Origin: Altericroceibacterium xinjiangense
GTDB taxonomy: Bacteria; Pseudomonadota; Alphaproteobacteria; Sphingomonadales; Sphingomonadaceae
Length of the DNA stretch: 64,000 bases
NCBI RefSeq assembly: GCF_003958635.1
Contig: NZ_RSEK01000006.1
Coordinates: 62,001 to 126,000, forward strand
Direction: 5' to 3'
Of this stretch, positions 33,729-44,941 are shown one piece after another; within the stretch, counting starts at the first letter, position 1; the number at the start of each line of letters is the position of its first letter. Under the pieces are notes generated by a model. That model did not search any database and had not been told where the DNA came from. It saw only the letters and a program-made list of their open reading frames with translations. The translations under genes were made by a program, and so were the position numbers.

Positions 33729-36700
33729 ACGAGATGCCCCGCCCCAATTCCGCTTCCGCTACGATCAGCGATGCCGACGACCCGTTGTGGTACAAGGACG
33801 CCGTTATCTACCAGCTGCACGTGAAGTCGTTCTTCGATTCCAACAATGACGGGATCGGCGATTTCAAAGGCCTGATGCAGAAGCTGGACTACATCGCCGA
33901 TCTGGGCGTGACTGCGCTGTGGCTGCTGCCGTTCTACCCCTCCCCGCGCCGGGATGACGGGTACGATATCGCCGAATACAGCGACATCAGCCCGGATTAC
34001 GGTACGATGGAGGACGTGCGCGCGTTTATCGACGCAGCGCATGAACGCGGCCTCCGCGTGATTACCGAACTGGTGATCAACCACACTTCGGACGAGCACC
34101 CGTGGTTCCAGGCTGCCCGCAAGGCACCGCCGGGCAGCCCGGAGCGGGAGATGTATGTCTGGTCTGACAACGACAAGCTCTATTCCGGCACGCGGATCAT
34201 CTTCTGCGACACGGAAAAGTCGAACTGGACCTGGGATGAGGAAGCCCAGGCCTATTTCTGGCACCGGTTCTATTCGCACCAGCCGGACCTGAACTTCGAC
34301 AATCCGAAGGTCCTGGAAGAAGTGCTGTCGGTCATGCACTTCTGGCTGGACGCCGGGATCGACGGCCTGCGGCTGGACGCGATCCCCTATTTGATTGAGC
34401 GGGACGGCACGACCAACGAGAACCTGCCCGAGACGCACCAGGTCCTGAAGAAGATCCGCAGCGATCTCGACGCGCATTACCCGGGCCGGATGCTGCTTGC
34501 CGAAGCGAACATGTGGCCGGAGGAAACCCAGCAGTACTTCGGTGAGAAGGACGGGCGCACGGACGAATGCCAAATGGCGTTCCACTTCCCGCTGATGCCG
34601 CGGATGTACATGGCGGTGGCGCAGGAAGACCGCTTCCCGATCACCGACATCATGCGCCAGACTCCGGACATTCCGGAAGACGCCCAGTGGGCGATCTTCC
34701 TGCGCAACCATGACGAGCTGACGCTGGAAATGGTCACGGACTCGGAGCGCGACTACCTCTGGAACACCTATGCTGCCGACCGGCGCGCGCGGATCAATCT
34801 CGGTATTCGCCGCCGCCTCGCTCCGCTGATGGAGCGGGACCGCCGCCGGATCGAACTGATGAATGCCCTGCTGCTGTCGATGCCCGGCACTCCCGTGCTG
34901 TATTACGGCGACGAGCTGGGAATGGGGGACAACATCTTCCTGGGCGACCGGGACGGTGTGCGCACGCCGATGCAGTGGTCCCCGGATCGCAACGGCGGGT
35001 TTTCCCGGGCCGATCCGGCTTCCCTTACCCTGCCCCCGATCCAGGACCCGCTCTATGGCTATGAAGCGGTCAACGTCGAGGCACAGGAGCGGGACCGGCA
35101 CTCACTGCTCAACTGGATCAAGCGGATGCTGGCCGTGCGCAAGGAGCATAACGCCTTCGGTCGTGGCACGCAGACGTTCCTGCGCCCGGCGAACCGCCGT
35201 ATCCTGGCCTACTTGCGCCAGCACCGGGATGAAACGATCCTGTGCGTCGCCAACCTCAGCCGCACGGCGCAAGCTGTCGAGCTGGACCTGCACGAGTTCG
35301 AAGGCTGCACTCCGGTGGAGCTTTCCGGCGGCACGCCCTTCCCCTCGATCGGCCAGCTGCCTTACCTGCTGACTCTTCCCCCGTATGGCTTTCTGTGGTT
35401 CGAGCTGGGCGGCAGCGCCGAGGCACCCGAGTGGGCCACGGCCGCCCCCGGAGTGGAAGTTGAGCGGCATACTTTCGTGCTGCGCCCGAACTTGTCCGAC
35501 GTGACCCGCCCGGGCAACCGGCACGCTCTCGAGCACGACATCCTTCCCGAATACCTTCCCTACCGCCGCTGGTTCGGCGCGAAGGATGAGAGGATCTCCA
35601 ACGTGGAGCTGCTGCGGACCACCGCGATGCCCGCGACCGAGGACTTGCTCCTGTCCGAAATCGCGGTGACCACGAAAAGCGGCACCGCGACCTATGCCCT
35701 GCCGCTGGGCATCGCGTGGGAGGGTGCGGCCAACGGTCCTTTCGCATCCAATCTTGCCATCGCCCGTGTACGGCGGGACCGCTACGTCGGGTTGCTGACC
35801 GATGGGTTTGCGCTGGCTCCGTTTGCGCGCTCCGTCCTTACCGGGATGGAAGGCGGGCTGACGGTGCCGAGCGATGGCGGCGAACTGCGATTCGAAGCAA
35901 CGGACGCTTTCGACCTTGCGCCCGATGCCGAGCCGGAATGGATCGCTGCCGAGCAATCGAACAGCACGATGATCCTCGGCCGCGCGGCCGTGCTCAAGCT
36001 GCTGCGCAAGCTGGCGCCCGGGATCCATCCCGACGCCGAGATGGTTCGCTATCTCGCCGCCAACGGTTTCGCCAACGTGCCGCCGATCCTCGGCACCGTA
36101 AAGCGGGTTGAGCGTGGGCAGGAGACCTTGCTGATCATCGCGCAGGCCTTCGTCTACAACCAGGGCGACGGCTGGCAATGGACACTCGGCGCGCTGGAAC
36201 GGCTGGCCAGCGACACCGACTGGACCTTCTCCAATTACGAGAACTTTGCCGAAAACCTCGGACGGCGCCTGGCCGAGATGCACGAGGTGCTGGCCCGCCA
36301 GACGGACGATCCAGCATTCGCGCCGGAAACCATGGACCTTGGCGAAGCCGACAAGCTTGGCGGCCGAGTGAAGGGCGAAGTGGACAAGGCAATCGAACGG
36401 CTGCGGAGTGCCGACCTTGAAGGCGACGCGGGCGAGGAAGCGCGGTTCGTGATCGACAACCGCGACGCCCTGATCCAGCGCATCGGAGAAGCCGCGCGCC
36501 GGGCGGAAGGACGCAGCCGCACCCGGATCCACGGCGACCTGCACCTGGGCCAGGTGCTCGTCACCGGCAGCGACGTGATGATCATCGACTTCGAAGGCGA
36601 GCCCACCCGCCCCCTGGAGGAACGGCGCGCGAAAGACCTGGCGGCGCGCGATGTCGCCGGGATGGTCCGATCGTTCGACTACGCGGCCGGGATGGCGGAA

Positions 36701-36961
36701 CGCGCTCGTCCCGCCGGGTCGGACACATGGGAAGCACAGGCGCACGAGCGGGCCTCCCTGTTCCGCAGCAGCGCGACCGACGCGTTCCTGCGCGGATATT
36801 GCCGAGAGGGCGCACCCGATCCGCTGCTCGACCTCTTCATCCTTGAGAAGGCTGCCTACGAAGTGTCCTATGAGGCCGCCAACCGGCCCGACTGGATCGG
36901 CGTGCCGGCGGCCGGACTGGCCCGCGCAGCCCGTAACCTGCTTGCCGGAGATACCGAATGA
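33725..36961 (+). CDS. treS: Trehalose synthase-maltokinase fusion
   Basis: This is a 1078-residue bifunctional protein. Residues 1 to about 550 are TreS (GH13), interconverting trehalose and maltose: [24 protein letters not shown], nucleophile Asp218 in [15 protein letters not shown], then [11 protein letters not shown] and [12 protein letters not shown]. Residues about 600-1078 are maltokinase, which phosphorylates maltose to maltose 1-phosphate for Glg[11 protein letters not shown] at its start and the kinase loop [10 protein letters not shown] followed by IDFEGEP. In mycobacteria these are separate TreS and Pep2/Mak proteins held in a complex; here fusion enforces channelling. ATG overlaps the glgE stop (ATGA). 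Confidence 0.96.
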   Translation: MNEMPRPNSASATISDADDPLWYKDAVIYQLHVKSFFDSNNDGIGDFKGLMQKLDYIADLGVTALWLLPFYPSPRRDDGYDIAEYSDISPDYGTMEDVRAFIDAAHERGLRVITELVINHTSDEHPWFQAARKAPPGSPEREMYVWSDNDKLYSGTRIIFCDTEKSNWTWDEEAQAYFWHRFYSHQPDLNFDNPKVLEEVLSVMHFWLDAGIDGLRLDAIPYLIERDGTTNENLPETHQVLKKIRSDLDAHYPGRMLLAEANMWPEETQQYFGEKDGRTDECQMAFHFPLMPRMYMAVAQEDRFPITDIMRQTPDIPEDAQWAIFLRNHDELTLEMVTDSERDYLWNTYAADRRARINLGIRRRLAPLMERDRRRIELMNALLLSMPGTPVLYYGDELGMGDNIFLGDRDGVRTPMQWSPDRNGGFSRADPASLTLPPIQDPLYGYEAVNVEAQERDRHSLLNWIKRMLAVRKEHNAFGRGTQTFLRPANRRILAYLRQHRDETILCVANLSRTAQAVELDLHEFEGCTPVELSGGTPFPSIGQLPYLLTLPPYGFLWFELGGSAEAPEWATAAPGVEVERHTFVLRPNLSDVTRPGNRHALEHDILPEYLPYRRWFGAKDERISNVELLRTTAMPATEDLLLSEIAVTTKSGTATYALPLGIAWEGAANGPFASNLAIARVRRDRYVGLLTDGFALAPFARSVLTGMEGGLTVPSDGGELRFEATDAFDLAPDAEPEWIAAEQSNSTMILGRAAVLKLLRKLAPGIHPDAEMVRYLAANGFANVPPILGTVKRVERGQETLLIIAQAFVYNQGDGWQWTLGALERLASDTDWTFSNYENFAENLGRRLAEMHEVLARQTDDPAFAPETMDLGEADKLGGRVKGEVDKAIERLRSADLEGDAGEEARFVIDNRDALIQRIGEAARRAEGRSRTRIHGDLHLGQVLVTGSDVMIIDFEGEPTRPLEERRAKDLAARDVAGMVRSFDYAAGMAERARPAGSDTWEAQAHERASLFRSSATDAFLRGYCREGAPDPLLDLFILEKAAYEVSYEAANRPDWIGVPAAGLARAARNLLAGDTE

Positions 36962-39150
36962 CCGCACACGACAACGCGCTAGGGGCAGCAGCCTCAGCCA
37001 TGCTGCAAGGCCGGCTGGACGATCCCTTCGCCTATCTCGGCCCGCATGGGGACGAGAGCGGCCGGATCGTCCGCTCTTTCCAGCCCGGCGCCGAAAGCGT
37101 CGAACTGGCTGCGCGGGACGGCGGGCAGTCGCTGGGGAAGATGGAGGAGATCGCTTCCGGGGTCTTCAGCGGTAAATTGAGCGAAGACCGCGCCTACCTG
37201 CTGCGGATCACCTGGCCCGGCGGCACGGTGCAGGAAACGGAGGATCCCTATTCCTTCGGGCTGGTCCTGTCCGATTTCGACCTGCACCTGTTTTCTCAGG
37301 GACGGCATTTCGAACTCGCCAATGTCTTCGGCGCGCAGCCCCGCACGATGGACGGAGTTTCGGGCGTCGCGTTTTCCGTCTGGGCCCCGAACGCCCGGCG
37401 CGTTTCGGTGGTGGGGGATTTCAACAACTGGGATGGGCGCCGCCACCCAATGCGGGTGCGCCACTCAGCGGGGATGTGGGAGTTATTCATTCCCCGGCTT
37501 GGCCCCGGAACGCGCTACAAGTTCGAAATTGCGGGCGCGGACGGGGGGATTGTCCAGAAGGCGGACCCGGTTGCGCGCCAGACGGAGCGCGCACCCGCGA
37601 CCGCCTCGATCGTCGCGGCCCCGGCCGAGTACCGCTGGACCGACGATGACTGGATGGCCGAACGCGCCCAGCGCCACGCGCCGCAAGCGCCGATCAGCGT
37701 CTATGAAGTTCACGCCGGATCGTGGATGAAGCCCGAAGGCGGCGGCGACCAGACGCTCGATTGGCGGGGGTTGAGCGACAAGCTGATCCCCTATGCCGCC
37801 GACATGGGCTTTACCCATATCGAGCTGCTGCCGATCATGGAGCACCCGTTCGGCGGATCGTGGGGCTACCAGCCGCTCGGCCAGTTTGCGCCTTCGTCGC
37901 GGTTTGGGCGCCCGGAAGACTTCGCTGCGTTCGTCGATGCGTGCCACCGGGCCGGGATCGGCGTGATCCTGGACTGGGTTCCGGCTCACTTCCCGACCGA
38001 CGCACACGGGCTGGCCCAGTTCGACGGCACTCCGCTCTACGAGCATGCCGACCCGCGCGAGGGGTTCCATCAGGACTGGAACACCCTGATCTACAACCTC
38101 GGACGCAACGAGGTATCCGGGTTCCTGCTGGCCTCGGCGATTTGGTGGCTGGAAACCTTCCACATCGACGGACTGCGCGTCGATGCGGTCGCCTCCATGC
38201 TCTACCGCGACTACAGCCGCAACGCAGGCGAATGGGTGCCTAACGTCCATGGCGGGCGGGAGAACCTCGAATCGGTTGCCTTCCTGAAGCACCTCAACTC
38301 GATCGTGCCGGAACGCTGCCCCGGGGCAATGACGATCGCAGAGGAATCGACGGCCTGGCCCGGAGTGACGGCACCGGTTTCCCAAGGGGGGCTTGGTTTC
38401 GACTACAAGTGGAACATGGGCTGGATGCACGACACGCTCCAGTACATCGAACGCGATCCGATGTACCGCAAGTGGCATCAGGGGGACCTGACCTTCCCGA
38501 TGGTCTATGCCTATTCGGAAAAGTACTTCCTGCCGATCAGCCATGACGAGGTCGTTCATGGGAAGGGATCGATGTGGGCGAAGATGCCGGGGGACCGCTG
38601 GCAGAAATTCGCCAACTTGCGGGCTTACCTGGCGTTCATGTGGACTCATCCGGGCAAGAAGCTGCTGTTCATGGGTTGCGAACTCGGAATGAAAACCGAA
38701 TGGAACCACGACGCGCCGATCCCGTGGGACTTGCTGGACGATCCGCAGCACGCTTCGGTTCAGGTGCTGCTGCGCGATCTCAACCGCCTCTACGCCTCGG
38801 AACCTGCGCTCCACGCGCTGGATACCGAACCCGGCGGCTTCCACTGGCTGGTGTCGGATGATGCCGAGAACAGCGTGTTTGCCTTCGCCCGTCATGGCGG
38901 CGACGGCCCGCCGATCGCGGTCGCGCTGAACATGACGCCGACGCCGCGGCACGGATACCGCGTCGGCCTGCCCAAGGGCGGCACGTGGCGGGAAGTGCTG
39001 AACAGCGACGCCGGGATCTACGGCGGATCGAACCTTGGAAACGGCGGCACGATCGACGCGAACGGGGTCGGCTGGAACGGCCAGCCTCATTCCGCCGAAC
39101 TCACCCTTCCCCCGCTTGCCGCAGTGATCCTGCGCCATGAGAAAGATTGA
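36958..39150 (+). CDS. glgB: 1,4-alpha-glucan branching enzyme
   Basis: This is a 730-residue GH13_9 enzyme that introduces alpha-1,6 branches. It has both N-terminal carbohydrate-binding modules (LGPHGDESG and [21 protein letters not shown]), then the catalytic barrel with nucleophile Asp409 ([17 protein letters not shown]) and acid/base Glu462 ([10 protein letters not shown]), and ends with the usual beta domain. Full length for the two-module type. ATGA overlap with the preceding gene. With GlgE it makes the branched polymer, and with GlgX, TreY and TreZ the polymer is turned over to trehalose. Confidence 0.97.
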   Translation: MTAHDNALGAAASAMLQGRLDDPFAYLGPHGDESGRIVRSFQPGAESVELAARDGGQSLGKMEEIASGVFSGKLSEDRAYLLRITWPGGTVQETEDPYSFGLVLSDFDLHLFSQGRHFELANVFGAQPRTMDGVSGVAFSVWAPNARRVSVVGDFNNWDGRRHPMRVRHSAGMWELFIPRLGPGTRYKFEIAGADGGIVQKADPVARQTERAPATASIVAAPAEYRWTDDDWMAERAQRHAPQAPISVYEVHAGSWMKPEGGGDQTLDWRGLSDKLIPYAADMGFTHIELLPIMEHPFGGSWGYQPLGQFAPSSRFGRPEDFAAFVDACHRAGIGVILDWVPAHFPTDAHGLAQFDGTPLYEHADPREGFHQDWNTLIYNLGRNEVSGFLLASAIWWLETFHIDGLRVDAVASMLYRDYSRNAGEWVPNVHGGRENLESVAFLKHLNSIVPERCPGAMTIAEESTAWPGVTAPVSQGGLGFDYKWNMGWMHDTLQYIERDPMYRKWHQGDLTFPMVYAYSEKYFLPISHDEVVHGKGSMWAKMPGDRWQKFANLRAYLAFMWTHPGKKLLFMGCELGMKTEWNHDAPIPWDLLDDPQHASVQVLLRDLNRLYASEPALHALDTEPGGFHWLVSDDAENSVFAFARHGGDGPPIAVALNMTPTPRHGYRVGLPKGGTWREVLNSDAGIYGGSNLGNGGTIDANGVGWNGQPHSAELTLPPLAAVILRHEKD

Positions 39151-39156
39151 CGCGTG

Positions 39157-41256
39157 ATGAGAGTCCCCGACCGGCTTGAGCCTGGTCACCCCTATCCGCT
39201 CGGCGCCACCTTCGATGGGCTGGGCGTCAACTTCGCCGTCTTTTCCGCGAACGCGGACCGGATCGACTTGTGCTTGTTCGATCCGAGCGGACGCAAGGAG
39301 ATCGCCCGGCTGGAACTGCCGGAATGGACGGACGAGGTCTGGCACGGCTACCTGCCGGAAGCCACGCCGGGGCTGCTCTACGGCTTCCGCGCCCACGGAC
39401 GGTATGAGCCGGAAAACGGCCACCGCTTCAACCCGTACAAGCTCCTGCTGGACCCTTATGCCCGCCGGGTGGCGGGTGAGGTGCGCTGGACCGATGCGCT
39501 TTACGGCTACAACCTGCGGTCCAGGCGCAAGGACCTGAGCATGGACCGGCGCGACAGCGCCCACGCGATGCCCAAGGGTATCGTCACGGCCAACGGTTTC
39601 GACTGGACGGGCGATGTGCGCCCGCGCATTCCATGGACCGAAACCGTGATCTACGAAGCCCACGTCAAGGGCCTGACCAAGCTGCTGGAAGAAGTCCCCG
39701 TGTCAGAACGCGGAACATTCGCCGCGCTCGCCCATCCGCGGGTGATCGATCACCTGCACCGGATCGGCGTCACCACGCTGGAACTGCTGCCGATCCATGC
39801 CTTCGTGCAGGATCGCTGGCTTCAGGAAAAGGGGCGCACCAACTACTGGGGCTACAACTCGCTGGCGTTTTTCGCGCCCGAGCCGCGCTACATGGCAGGA
39901 ACCACGGGCGACGAACTGCGGATCGCCATCCGCCGCCTGCACGCAGCAGGGATCGAGGTGATTCTGGACGTGGTCTACAACCACACGGCCGAAGGCAGCG
40001 AACTTGGGCCCACGTTCAACTTCCGCGGGCTGGACAACGCCACCTACTACCGTCTTGTGGAGGGCCAGCCGCGCTACTGCGTCAACGACACCGGCACGGG
40101 TAACACGCTGGATCTCAGCCATCCGCGCGTCCTGCAGATGGTAGCGGATTCGCTGCGTTATTGGGCTGAAAGCTATCACGTGGACGGCTTCCGCTTCGAT
40201 CTCGGGGTTACCCTGGGGCGGGACGGGAACAACGGGTTTGATCCGCGTTCCGGCTTTTTCGACGTTTTGCGGCAGGATCCGGTGCTGAACCAGCTGAAGC
40301 TGATTTCGGAGCCGTGGGATATCGGCCCCGGAGGATACCAGCTCGGCAACCACCCACCTGGATTTGCCGAATGGAACGACAAGTTCCGCGACGCTACCCG
40401 CCGCTTCTGGCGCGGGGACGGCGGAATGCGGCCGGAGTTCGCGGCTCGAATCTCCGGTTCGGCCGACTTGTTCGACCGCCGGGCTCGCCGCCCGTGGGCC
40501 AGCGTCAACTTCGTCACTGCGCATGACGGCTTCACGCTGAACGACATCGTCAGCTACGAACAGAAGCACAACGAGGCGAATGGCGAAAACAATCGCGATG
40601 GCCACTCGGAAAACTTCTCCCGCAACTGGGGAGAGGAAGGACCGACCGAGAACGCTCGTATCCAGACGATGCGTGACCGGATGATGCGGTCCATGCTGAC
40701 CACCTTGTTCGGATCGCTCGGCACGCCGATGTTGCTGGGCGGCGATGAATTCGGCCGTACCCAGAACGGCAACAACAACGCCTATTCCCAGGACAACGAG
40801 ATCAGCTGGTTCGACTGGGAAGCACTGGAAAGCAAGCGCGGCCAGGCGTTGACGGACTTCGTCCGGCGGCTGACCGAAGTACGCCGAAACTATCCCCTGC
40901 TGCGCGCCAATCACTTCCTGCACGGAGAAGTGGAAGTCGCGCCCGGCATCCGCGACATCGACTGGTTCGATGAACGCGGAGAGCATCTGGCCGAAGCCGA
41001 CTGGCACAACTCGGCAGGCCGTGCGCTGCTGATGCGGCGGGTACGGCGCAGGGAGGACGGCGCACTCGAAGTCGTCTCGATGTTGATGAACGGATCGGAC
41101 AAGCCGCTGACGTTCGCGCTCCCCCCTCCGGCGCTGGAACGCAAGCTGGTGATCGACAGTGCGGACCCCTGCGCGCCGGAGCGCGACGTGGGTACCGATA
41201 TCGAAGTCCAATCCCATTCCGCAGTGCTGGTCGTCGGCACGGGACGGGTGGACTGA
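39157..41256 (+). CDS. glgX: Glycogen debranching enzyme (isoamylase type)
   Basis: This is a GH13_11 debranching enzyme of about 699 residues, hydrolysing alpha-1,6 linkages of trimmed branches. It has an N-terminal CBM48 (GATFDGLGVNFAVFSANADR), the barrel with FRFDLGVTLGRDG and ISEPWDIGPGGYQLG, and the typical GENNRDGHSENFSRNWGEEG followed by GGDEFGRTQNGNNNAY. Start ATG 39157 is taken; GTG 39154 one codon upstream shares the same GAGAAAG ribosome site and cannot be excluded. It overlaps treZ by one base (TGATG). Confidence 0.95.
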   Translation: MRVPDRLEPGHPYPLGATFDGLGVNFAVFSANADRIDLCLFDPSGRKEIARLELPEWTDEVWHGYLPEATPGLLYGFRAHGRYEPENGHRFNPYKLLLDPYARRVAGEVRWTDALYGYNLRSRRKDLSMDRRDSAHAMPKGIVTANGFDWTGDVRPRIPWTETVIYEAHVKGLTKLLEEVPVSERGTFAALAHPRVIDHLHRIGVTTLELLPIHAFVQDRWLQEKGRTNYWGYNSLAFFAPEPRYMAGTTGDELRIAIRRLHAAGIEVILDVVYNHTAEGSELGPTFNFRGLDNATYYRLVEGQPRYCVNDTGTGNTLDLSHPRVLQMVADSLRYWAESYHVDGFRFDLGVTLGRDGNNGFDPRSGFFDVLRQDPVLNQLKLISEPWDIGPGGYQLGNHPPGFAEWNDKFRDATRRFWRGDGGMRPEFAARISGSADLFDRRARRPWASVNFVTAHDGFTLNDIVSYEQKHNEANGENNRDGHSENFSRNWGEEGPTENARIQTMRDRMMRSMLTTLFGSLGTPMLLGGDEFGRTQNGNNNAYSQDNEISWFDWEALESKRGQALTDFVRRLTEVRRNYPLLRANHFLHGEVEVAPGIRDIDWFDERGEHLAEADWHNSAGRALLMRRVRRREDGALEVVSMLMNGSDKPLTFALPPPALERKLVIDSADPCAPERDVGTDIEVQSHSAVLVVGTGRVD

Positions 41257-42941
41257 TGCAGTGGGGACCGCAGTTTCTCGGGGGTGACCGCGTGCGCTTT
41301 GCGCTGTGGGCGCCAGACAAGGATTCTGTCGCGCTGGAGATCGACGGGCGCGACGCGCTGCCGATGCAGCGATCAGCGGATGGCTGGTTCACCGCCGAAG
41401 CGCCTGCCCGGACAGGCGACCGCTACCGCTTTCGCATCAGCGACGATCTCGCCGTGGCCGATCCCGCATCCCGGGCGCAGTCGGGCGGGGTCCATGGCTG
41501 GAGCGTGCTCAGCGATCCTTTCGCCTACGAATGGCGCATGCAGGAATGGTCGGGCCGCCCCTGGACAGAGGCGGTGATCCAGGAAGTGCATCCCGGGGTG
41601 CTTGGCGGTTTTTCCGGAGTGGCGGAGCACTTGCCGCAGCTTGCCCAGCTTGGCGTCACCGCGATCGAGCTGATGCCCGTCGCTGCCTTCGCCGGAACGC
41701 GCGGCTGGGGCTATGACGGGGTGCTGCCCTATGCGGTGCACGAAAGCTACGGTTCGCCGGACGATCTCAAGGCCTTGGTCGACCGGGCGCACGATCTTGG
41801 ACTGATGGTGTTCCTGGACGTGGTCTACAACCACTTTGGGCCGGAGGGGAATTACCTCGGCGCCTATGCTTCCTCGTTCTTCGATCAGCATTCGGACACT
41901 CCGTGGGGCAGCGCGGTTGCCGTGTCGCGGGAGCCGGTGAAGCGGTTCTTCATCGACAACGCGCGGATGTGGCTGCAGGAATATCGTCTCGACGGGCTGC
42001 GGTTCGATGCCGTTCACGCGATTGCGGATGATGCCTTCCTCGATGCGATGGCTCAGGAAATCCGCGAGGCCCTGCCCGGTCGCCACGTTCACCTCGTCCT
42101 GGAGAACGAGCACAACGATCCCGAACGGCTCCGCCCCGGATTATACGATGCGCAGTGGAACGACGACTTTCACAACGTCCTGCACGTCCTGCTGACCGGC
42201 GAGAGCGAAGGGTACTACGAGGCCTTCGTCGAGAACCCGACCGAAAAGCTCGCTCGTTGTCTTTCCGAAGGCTTCATCCATCAGGGTGAGGAAGGGCGCG
42301 GGAAGCCGAGCGGGCACTTGCCCGCGACCCGCTTCGTCTCCTTCCTGCAGAACCACGATCAAGTCGGTAACCGGGCGCTGGGGGAACGGCTGATCCGGCT
42401 TGCGGACCGGGACAAACTGCGCGCAGCCACCGCCCTGCTGCTGCTGATGCCGCAGATCCCGCTCCTGTTCATGGGGGAGGAAAGCGGCAGCCGCTCTCCC
42501 TTCCTGTTCTTCACCGATTTTCACGATGAACTGGCTGATGCGGTGCGCGAAGGGCGGCGCAAGGAATTTGCGAAGTTCGCGGCCTTCTCCGATCCGGAAA
42601 CACGCAAGGGCATTCCGGACCCGAACGATCAGGAAACATTCGACACGTCCGTGCCCCGCCCCGGTCCTGACGCCGAGGAGTGGCGCGCGTTCTACAGCCA
42701 GTTGATTGCCTTGCGGCACCAGCACATCATGCCTCGCCTGGAGGAAACCCGCGGAATGGGTGCGGAGGTTCTCGGGACCGGCGCCGTCGTAGCGCGCTGG
42801 GTAATGCATGACGGCGCGCGGCTGATCCTCGCCATCAACCTGGGCGAAACCGGCGTATCCTTCCCTGAGGAAGGCGAATGCCTGTTCGCTCTTGGTGAAG
42901 CCGGCGAACCGGGCAGTTTCACCGCGAGGCTATCACTATGA
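41256..42941 (+). CDS. treZ: Malto-oligosyltrehalose trehalohydrolase
   Basis: This is a 561-residue GH13_10 enzyme that releases trehalose from the reducing end of malto-oligosyltrehalose made by TreY. Marks of the family are QEVHPGVLGGFSGVAEHLPQ, VYNHFGPEGNYL, LRFDAVHAI with the nucleophile, VLENEHND with the acid/base, and QNHDQVGNRALGERL. It lies between glgX and malQ, separated from treY by one gene, all coupled by one- or four-base overlaps. Confidence 0.95.
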   Translation: MQWGPQFLGGDRVRFALWAPDKDSVALEIDGRDALPMQRSADGWFTAEAPARTGDRYRFRISDDLAVADPASRAQSGGVHGWSVLSDPFAYEWRMQEWSGRPWTEAVIQEVHPGVLGGFSGVAEHLPQLAQLGVTAIELMPVAAFAGTRGWGYDGVLPYAVHESYGSPDDLKALVDRAHDLGLMVFLDVVYNHFGPEGNYLGAYASSFFDQHSDTPWGSAVAVSREPVKRFFIDNARMWLQEYRLDGLRFDAVHAIADDAFLDAMAQEIREALPGRHVHLVLENEHNDPERLRPGLYDAQWNDDFHNVLHVLLTGESEGYYEAFVENPTEKLARCLSEGFIHQGEEGRGKPSGHLPATRFVSFLQNHDQVGNRALGERLIRLADRDKLRAATALLLLMPQIPLLFMGEESGSRSPFLFFTDFHDELADAVREGRRKEFAKFAAFSDPETRKGIPDPNDQETFDTSVPRPGPDAEEWRAFYSQLIALRHQHIMPRLEETRGMGAEVLGTGAVVARWVMHDGARLILAINLGETGVSFPEEGECLFALGEAGEPGSFTARLSL

Positions 42942-44941
42942 GCGCGCTCCATCGTCTTGCCCGGGAAGCCGGGCTGCAGATCGACTGGCAGGACGCGGCG
43001 GGCAAACCCCAGCGCGTGTCCGACGATTCCCTGCGCCGCGTGCTGAATGCGCTCGGCTATCCGGCGGACGACGATCAGGAGATCGCGGACAGTCTCGAGC
43101 GGTGCCGTGCGCCCGAAACTTTCTTTTCCGCTGATTGCGGCGATCCGCTGACGGTCCCGGAAACAGGTGGAACGGACCAGGCGGAACTGGTGCTGGAAGA
43201 CGGCTCCCGCCAGTCGCTCACCCTCGAACGCACGGAACACGGCCTTCGCGTGGCCGGGATCGGCACGCCAGGCTATCACAGCCTGACCGTCGGCGGCTGC
43301 GAATACCAGCTCGCGATCGCACCGGCCCGGTGCTTTGGGGTGTCCGATGCCGCCCCCGGCCGAAAGCTTTGGGGCACTGCGGCCCAGGTTCCTTCGCTGC
43401 GCGGATCGGAGCCGCGGGCGTTCGGAGACTTTGGCTCCCTTGCGGAAGCGGTACGCGGATTTGCAGCGACCGGGGCCGACGCCCTGGCAATCAGCCCGAC
43501 CCATGCCCTGTTCCCCGCCAACGCGGCGCGGTTCAGCCCTTATGCCCCGTCCAGCCGGTTGTTTCTCAACATCCTGTTCGGCGATCCCGCGCTGGTCGGC
43601 CATCCGCTGAACGAGGATGCCGGGCCGGACCTGATCGACTGGGAAAACGCGATCCCCGCCCGGCTCGCCGCCCTGCGCAAGGCCTTTGCGGCCCGTAGCG
43701 ACGGCGTGCGGCAGGCCGTTGCCGCCTACGCGAAAGAAGGCGGGACCGAACTGGAGCGTCACGCGATCTTCGACGCGCTTCACGCGCATTTCCTCGATAC
43801 CGGGGCCAACGGCTGGCAAGGCTGGCCGGAGGAATATCACGATCCTGCCGGCGAGGCGGTTGCTCGCTTCGCGGCCGAGCACCGCGAGGAGGTCGATTTC
43901 TTCCTGTTCGCGCAGTGGCTGGCCAAGACCAGCCTGGATGCTGCCCAGCGCGCCGCAACCGACGCGGGGATGGCAGTCGGCCTGATCTCCGACCTCGCAG
44001 TCGGGATGGACAGCGGCGGAAGCCACGGATGGAGCCGCCCTGGCGACTTGCTGAACGGGCTTTCCATCGGCGCACCGCCCGATCCGCTGGGGCCGGAAGG
44101 ACAGGACTGGGGGATCACCGGATTTTCCCCCTCCGCCTTGCGCCGCACCGGCTTCAAACCGTTCATCGCCACCTTGCGTGCCGCGCTGGACCACGCAGGC
44201 GGGATCCGGATCGATCATGCGCTGGGGCTTAGCCGCTTGTGGGTAATCCCGCACGGATGCCCTTCTTCCGAAGGGGCGTATCTGACCTATCCGCTGCAGG
44301 ACATGCTGCGCGTGCTGGCGATCGAATCCCATCGCGCCCGGGCTATCGTGATCGGCGAAGATCTTGGCACCGTTCCGCAGGGTTTGCGCCCGCAACTGGA
44401 GGCGCGCGACCTACTGGGGATGCGGGTCCTGTGGTTTGAGCGGAAAGACGATGGCGATTTCCGCCCTCCCTCACAATGGGATCGGCAGGCTGTCGCGCTC
44501 ACCAGCACCCATGACTTACCCACGGTCGCCGGGTGGTGGAGCGGCCATGATCTGGACTGGAACCGCAAGCTCGGCCGCACGAGCGAAGAGAACGCGGGCG
44601 AGGAGCGCAGCCGGCGGGATTGGGAGCGCGGCCAGCTGTGGCACGCCTTCACCGTATCCGGCGCGGCGGAAGGAGATCGTCCCGCTCCAGACAACACCGA
44701 TCCTGTTGCCGATGCCGCGCTGGTCCATCTCGGCCGCACGCCGAGCGAGCTGGCAATCGTGCCGCTGGAAGATGTCGTGGGGCTTGCCGAGCAACCCAAT
44801 CTCCCCGGCACGACGGACCAGCATCCCAACTGGCGCCGCCGAATGCCGGAGTCGACGAGCGACCTGATCGCCCGACCGAACGTGGCCCGGCGGCTCGAAC
44901 GCCTGACCGACAGCCGCCCTAGAAGGCAGAAGCCGCAATGA
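42938..44941 (+). CDS. malQ: 4-alpha-glucanotransferase (amylomaltase)
   Basis: This is a 667-residue GH77 enzyme with the N-terminal extension seen in proteobacterial MalQ (MSALHRLAREAGLQIDWQDAAG type). The catalytic region includes IRIDHALGLSRLWVIP with the nucleophile aspartate, VIGEDLGTVP with the acid/base glutamate, and LTSTHDLPTVAGWW. It disproportionates short maltodextrins so that chains become substrates of GlgE, GlgB or TreY. ATGA overlaps on both sides. Confidence 0.95.
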   Translation: MSALHRLAREAGLQIDWQDAAGKPQRVSDDSLRRVLNALGYPADDDQEIADSLERCRAPETFFSADCGDPLTVPETGGTDQAELVLEDGSRQSLTLERTEHGLRVAGIGTPGYHSLTVGGCEYQLAIAPARCFGVSDAAPGRKLWGTAAQVPSLRGSEPRAFGDFGSLAEAVRGFAATGADALAISPTHALFPANAARFSPYAPSSRLFLNILFGDPALVGHPLNEDAGPDLIDWENAIPARLAALRKAFAARSDGVRQAVAAYAKEGGTELERHAIFDALHAHFLDTGANGWQGWPEEYHDPAGEAVARFAAEHREEVDFFLFAQWLAKTSLDAAQRAATDAGMAVGLISDLAVGMDSGGSHGWSRPGDLLNGLSIGAPPDPLGPEGQDWGITGFSPSALRRTGFKPFIATLRAALDHAGGIRIDHALGLSRLWVIPHGCPSSEGAYLTYPLQDMLRVLAIESHRARAIVIGEDLGTVPQGLRPQLEARDLLGMRVLWFERKDDGDFRPPSQWDRQAVALTSTHDLPTVAGWWSGHDLDWNRKLGRTSEENAGEERSRRDWERGQLWHAFTVSGAAEGDRPAPDNTDPVADAALVHLGRTPSELAIVPLEDVVGLAEQPNLPGTTDQHPNWRRRMPESTSDLIARPNVARRLERLTDSRPRRQKPQ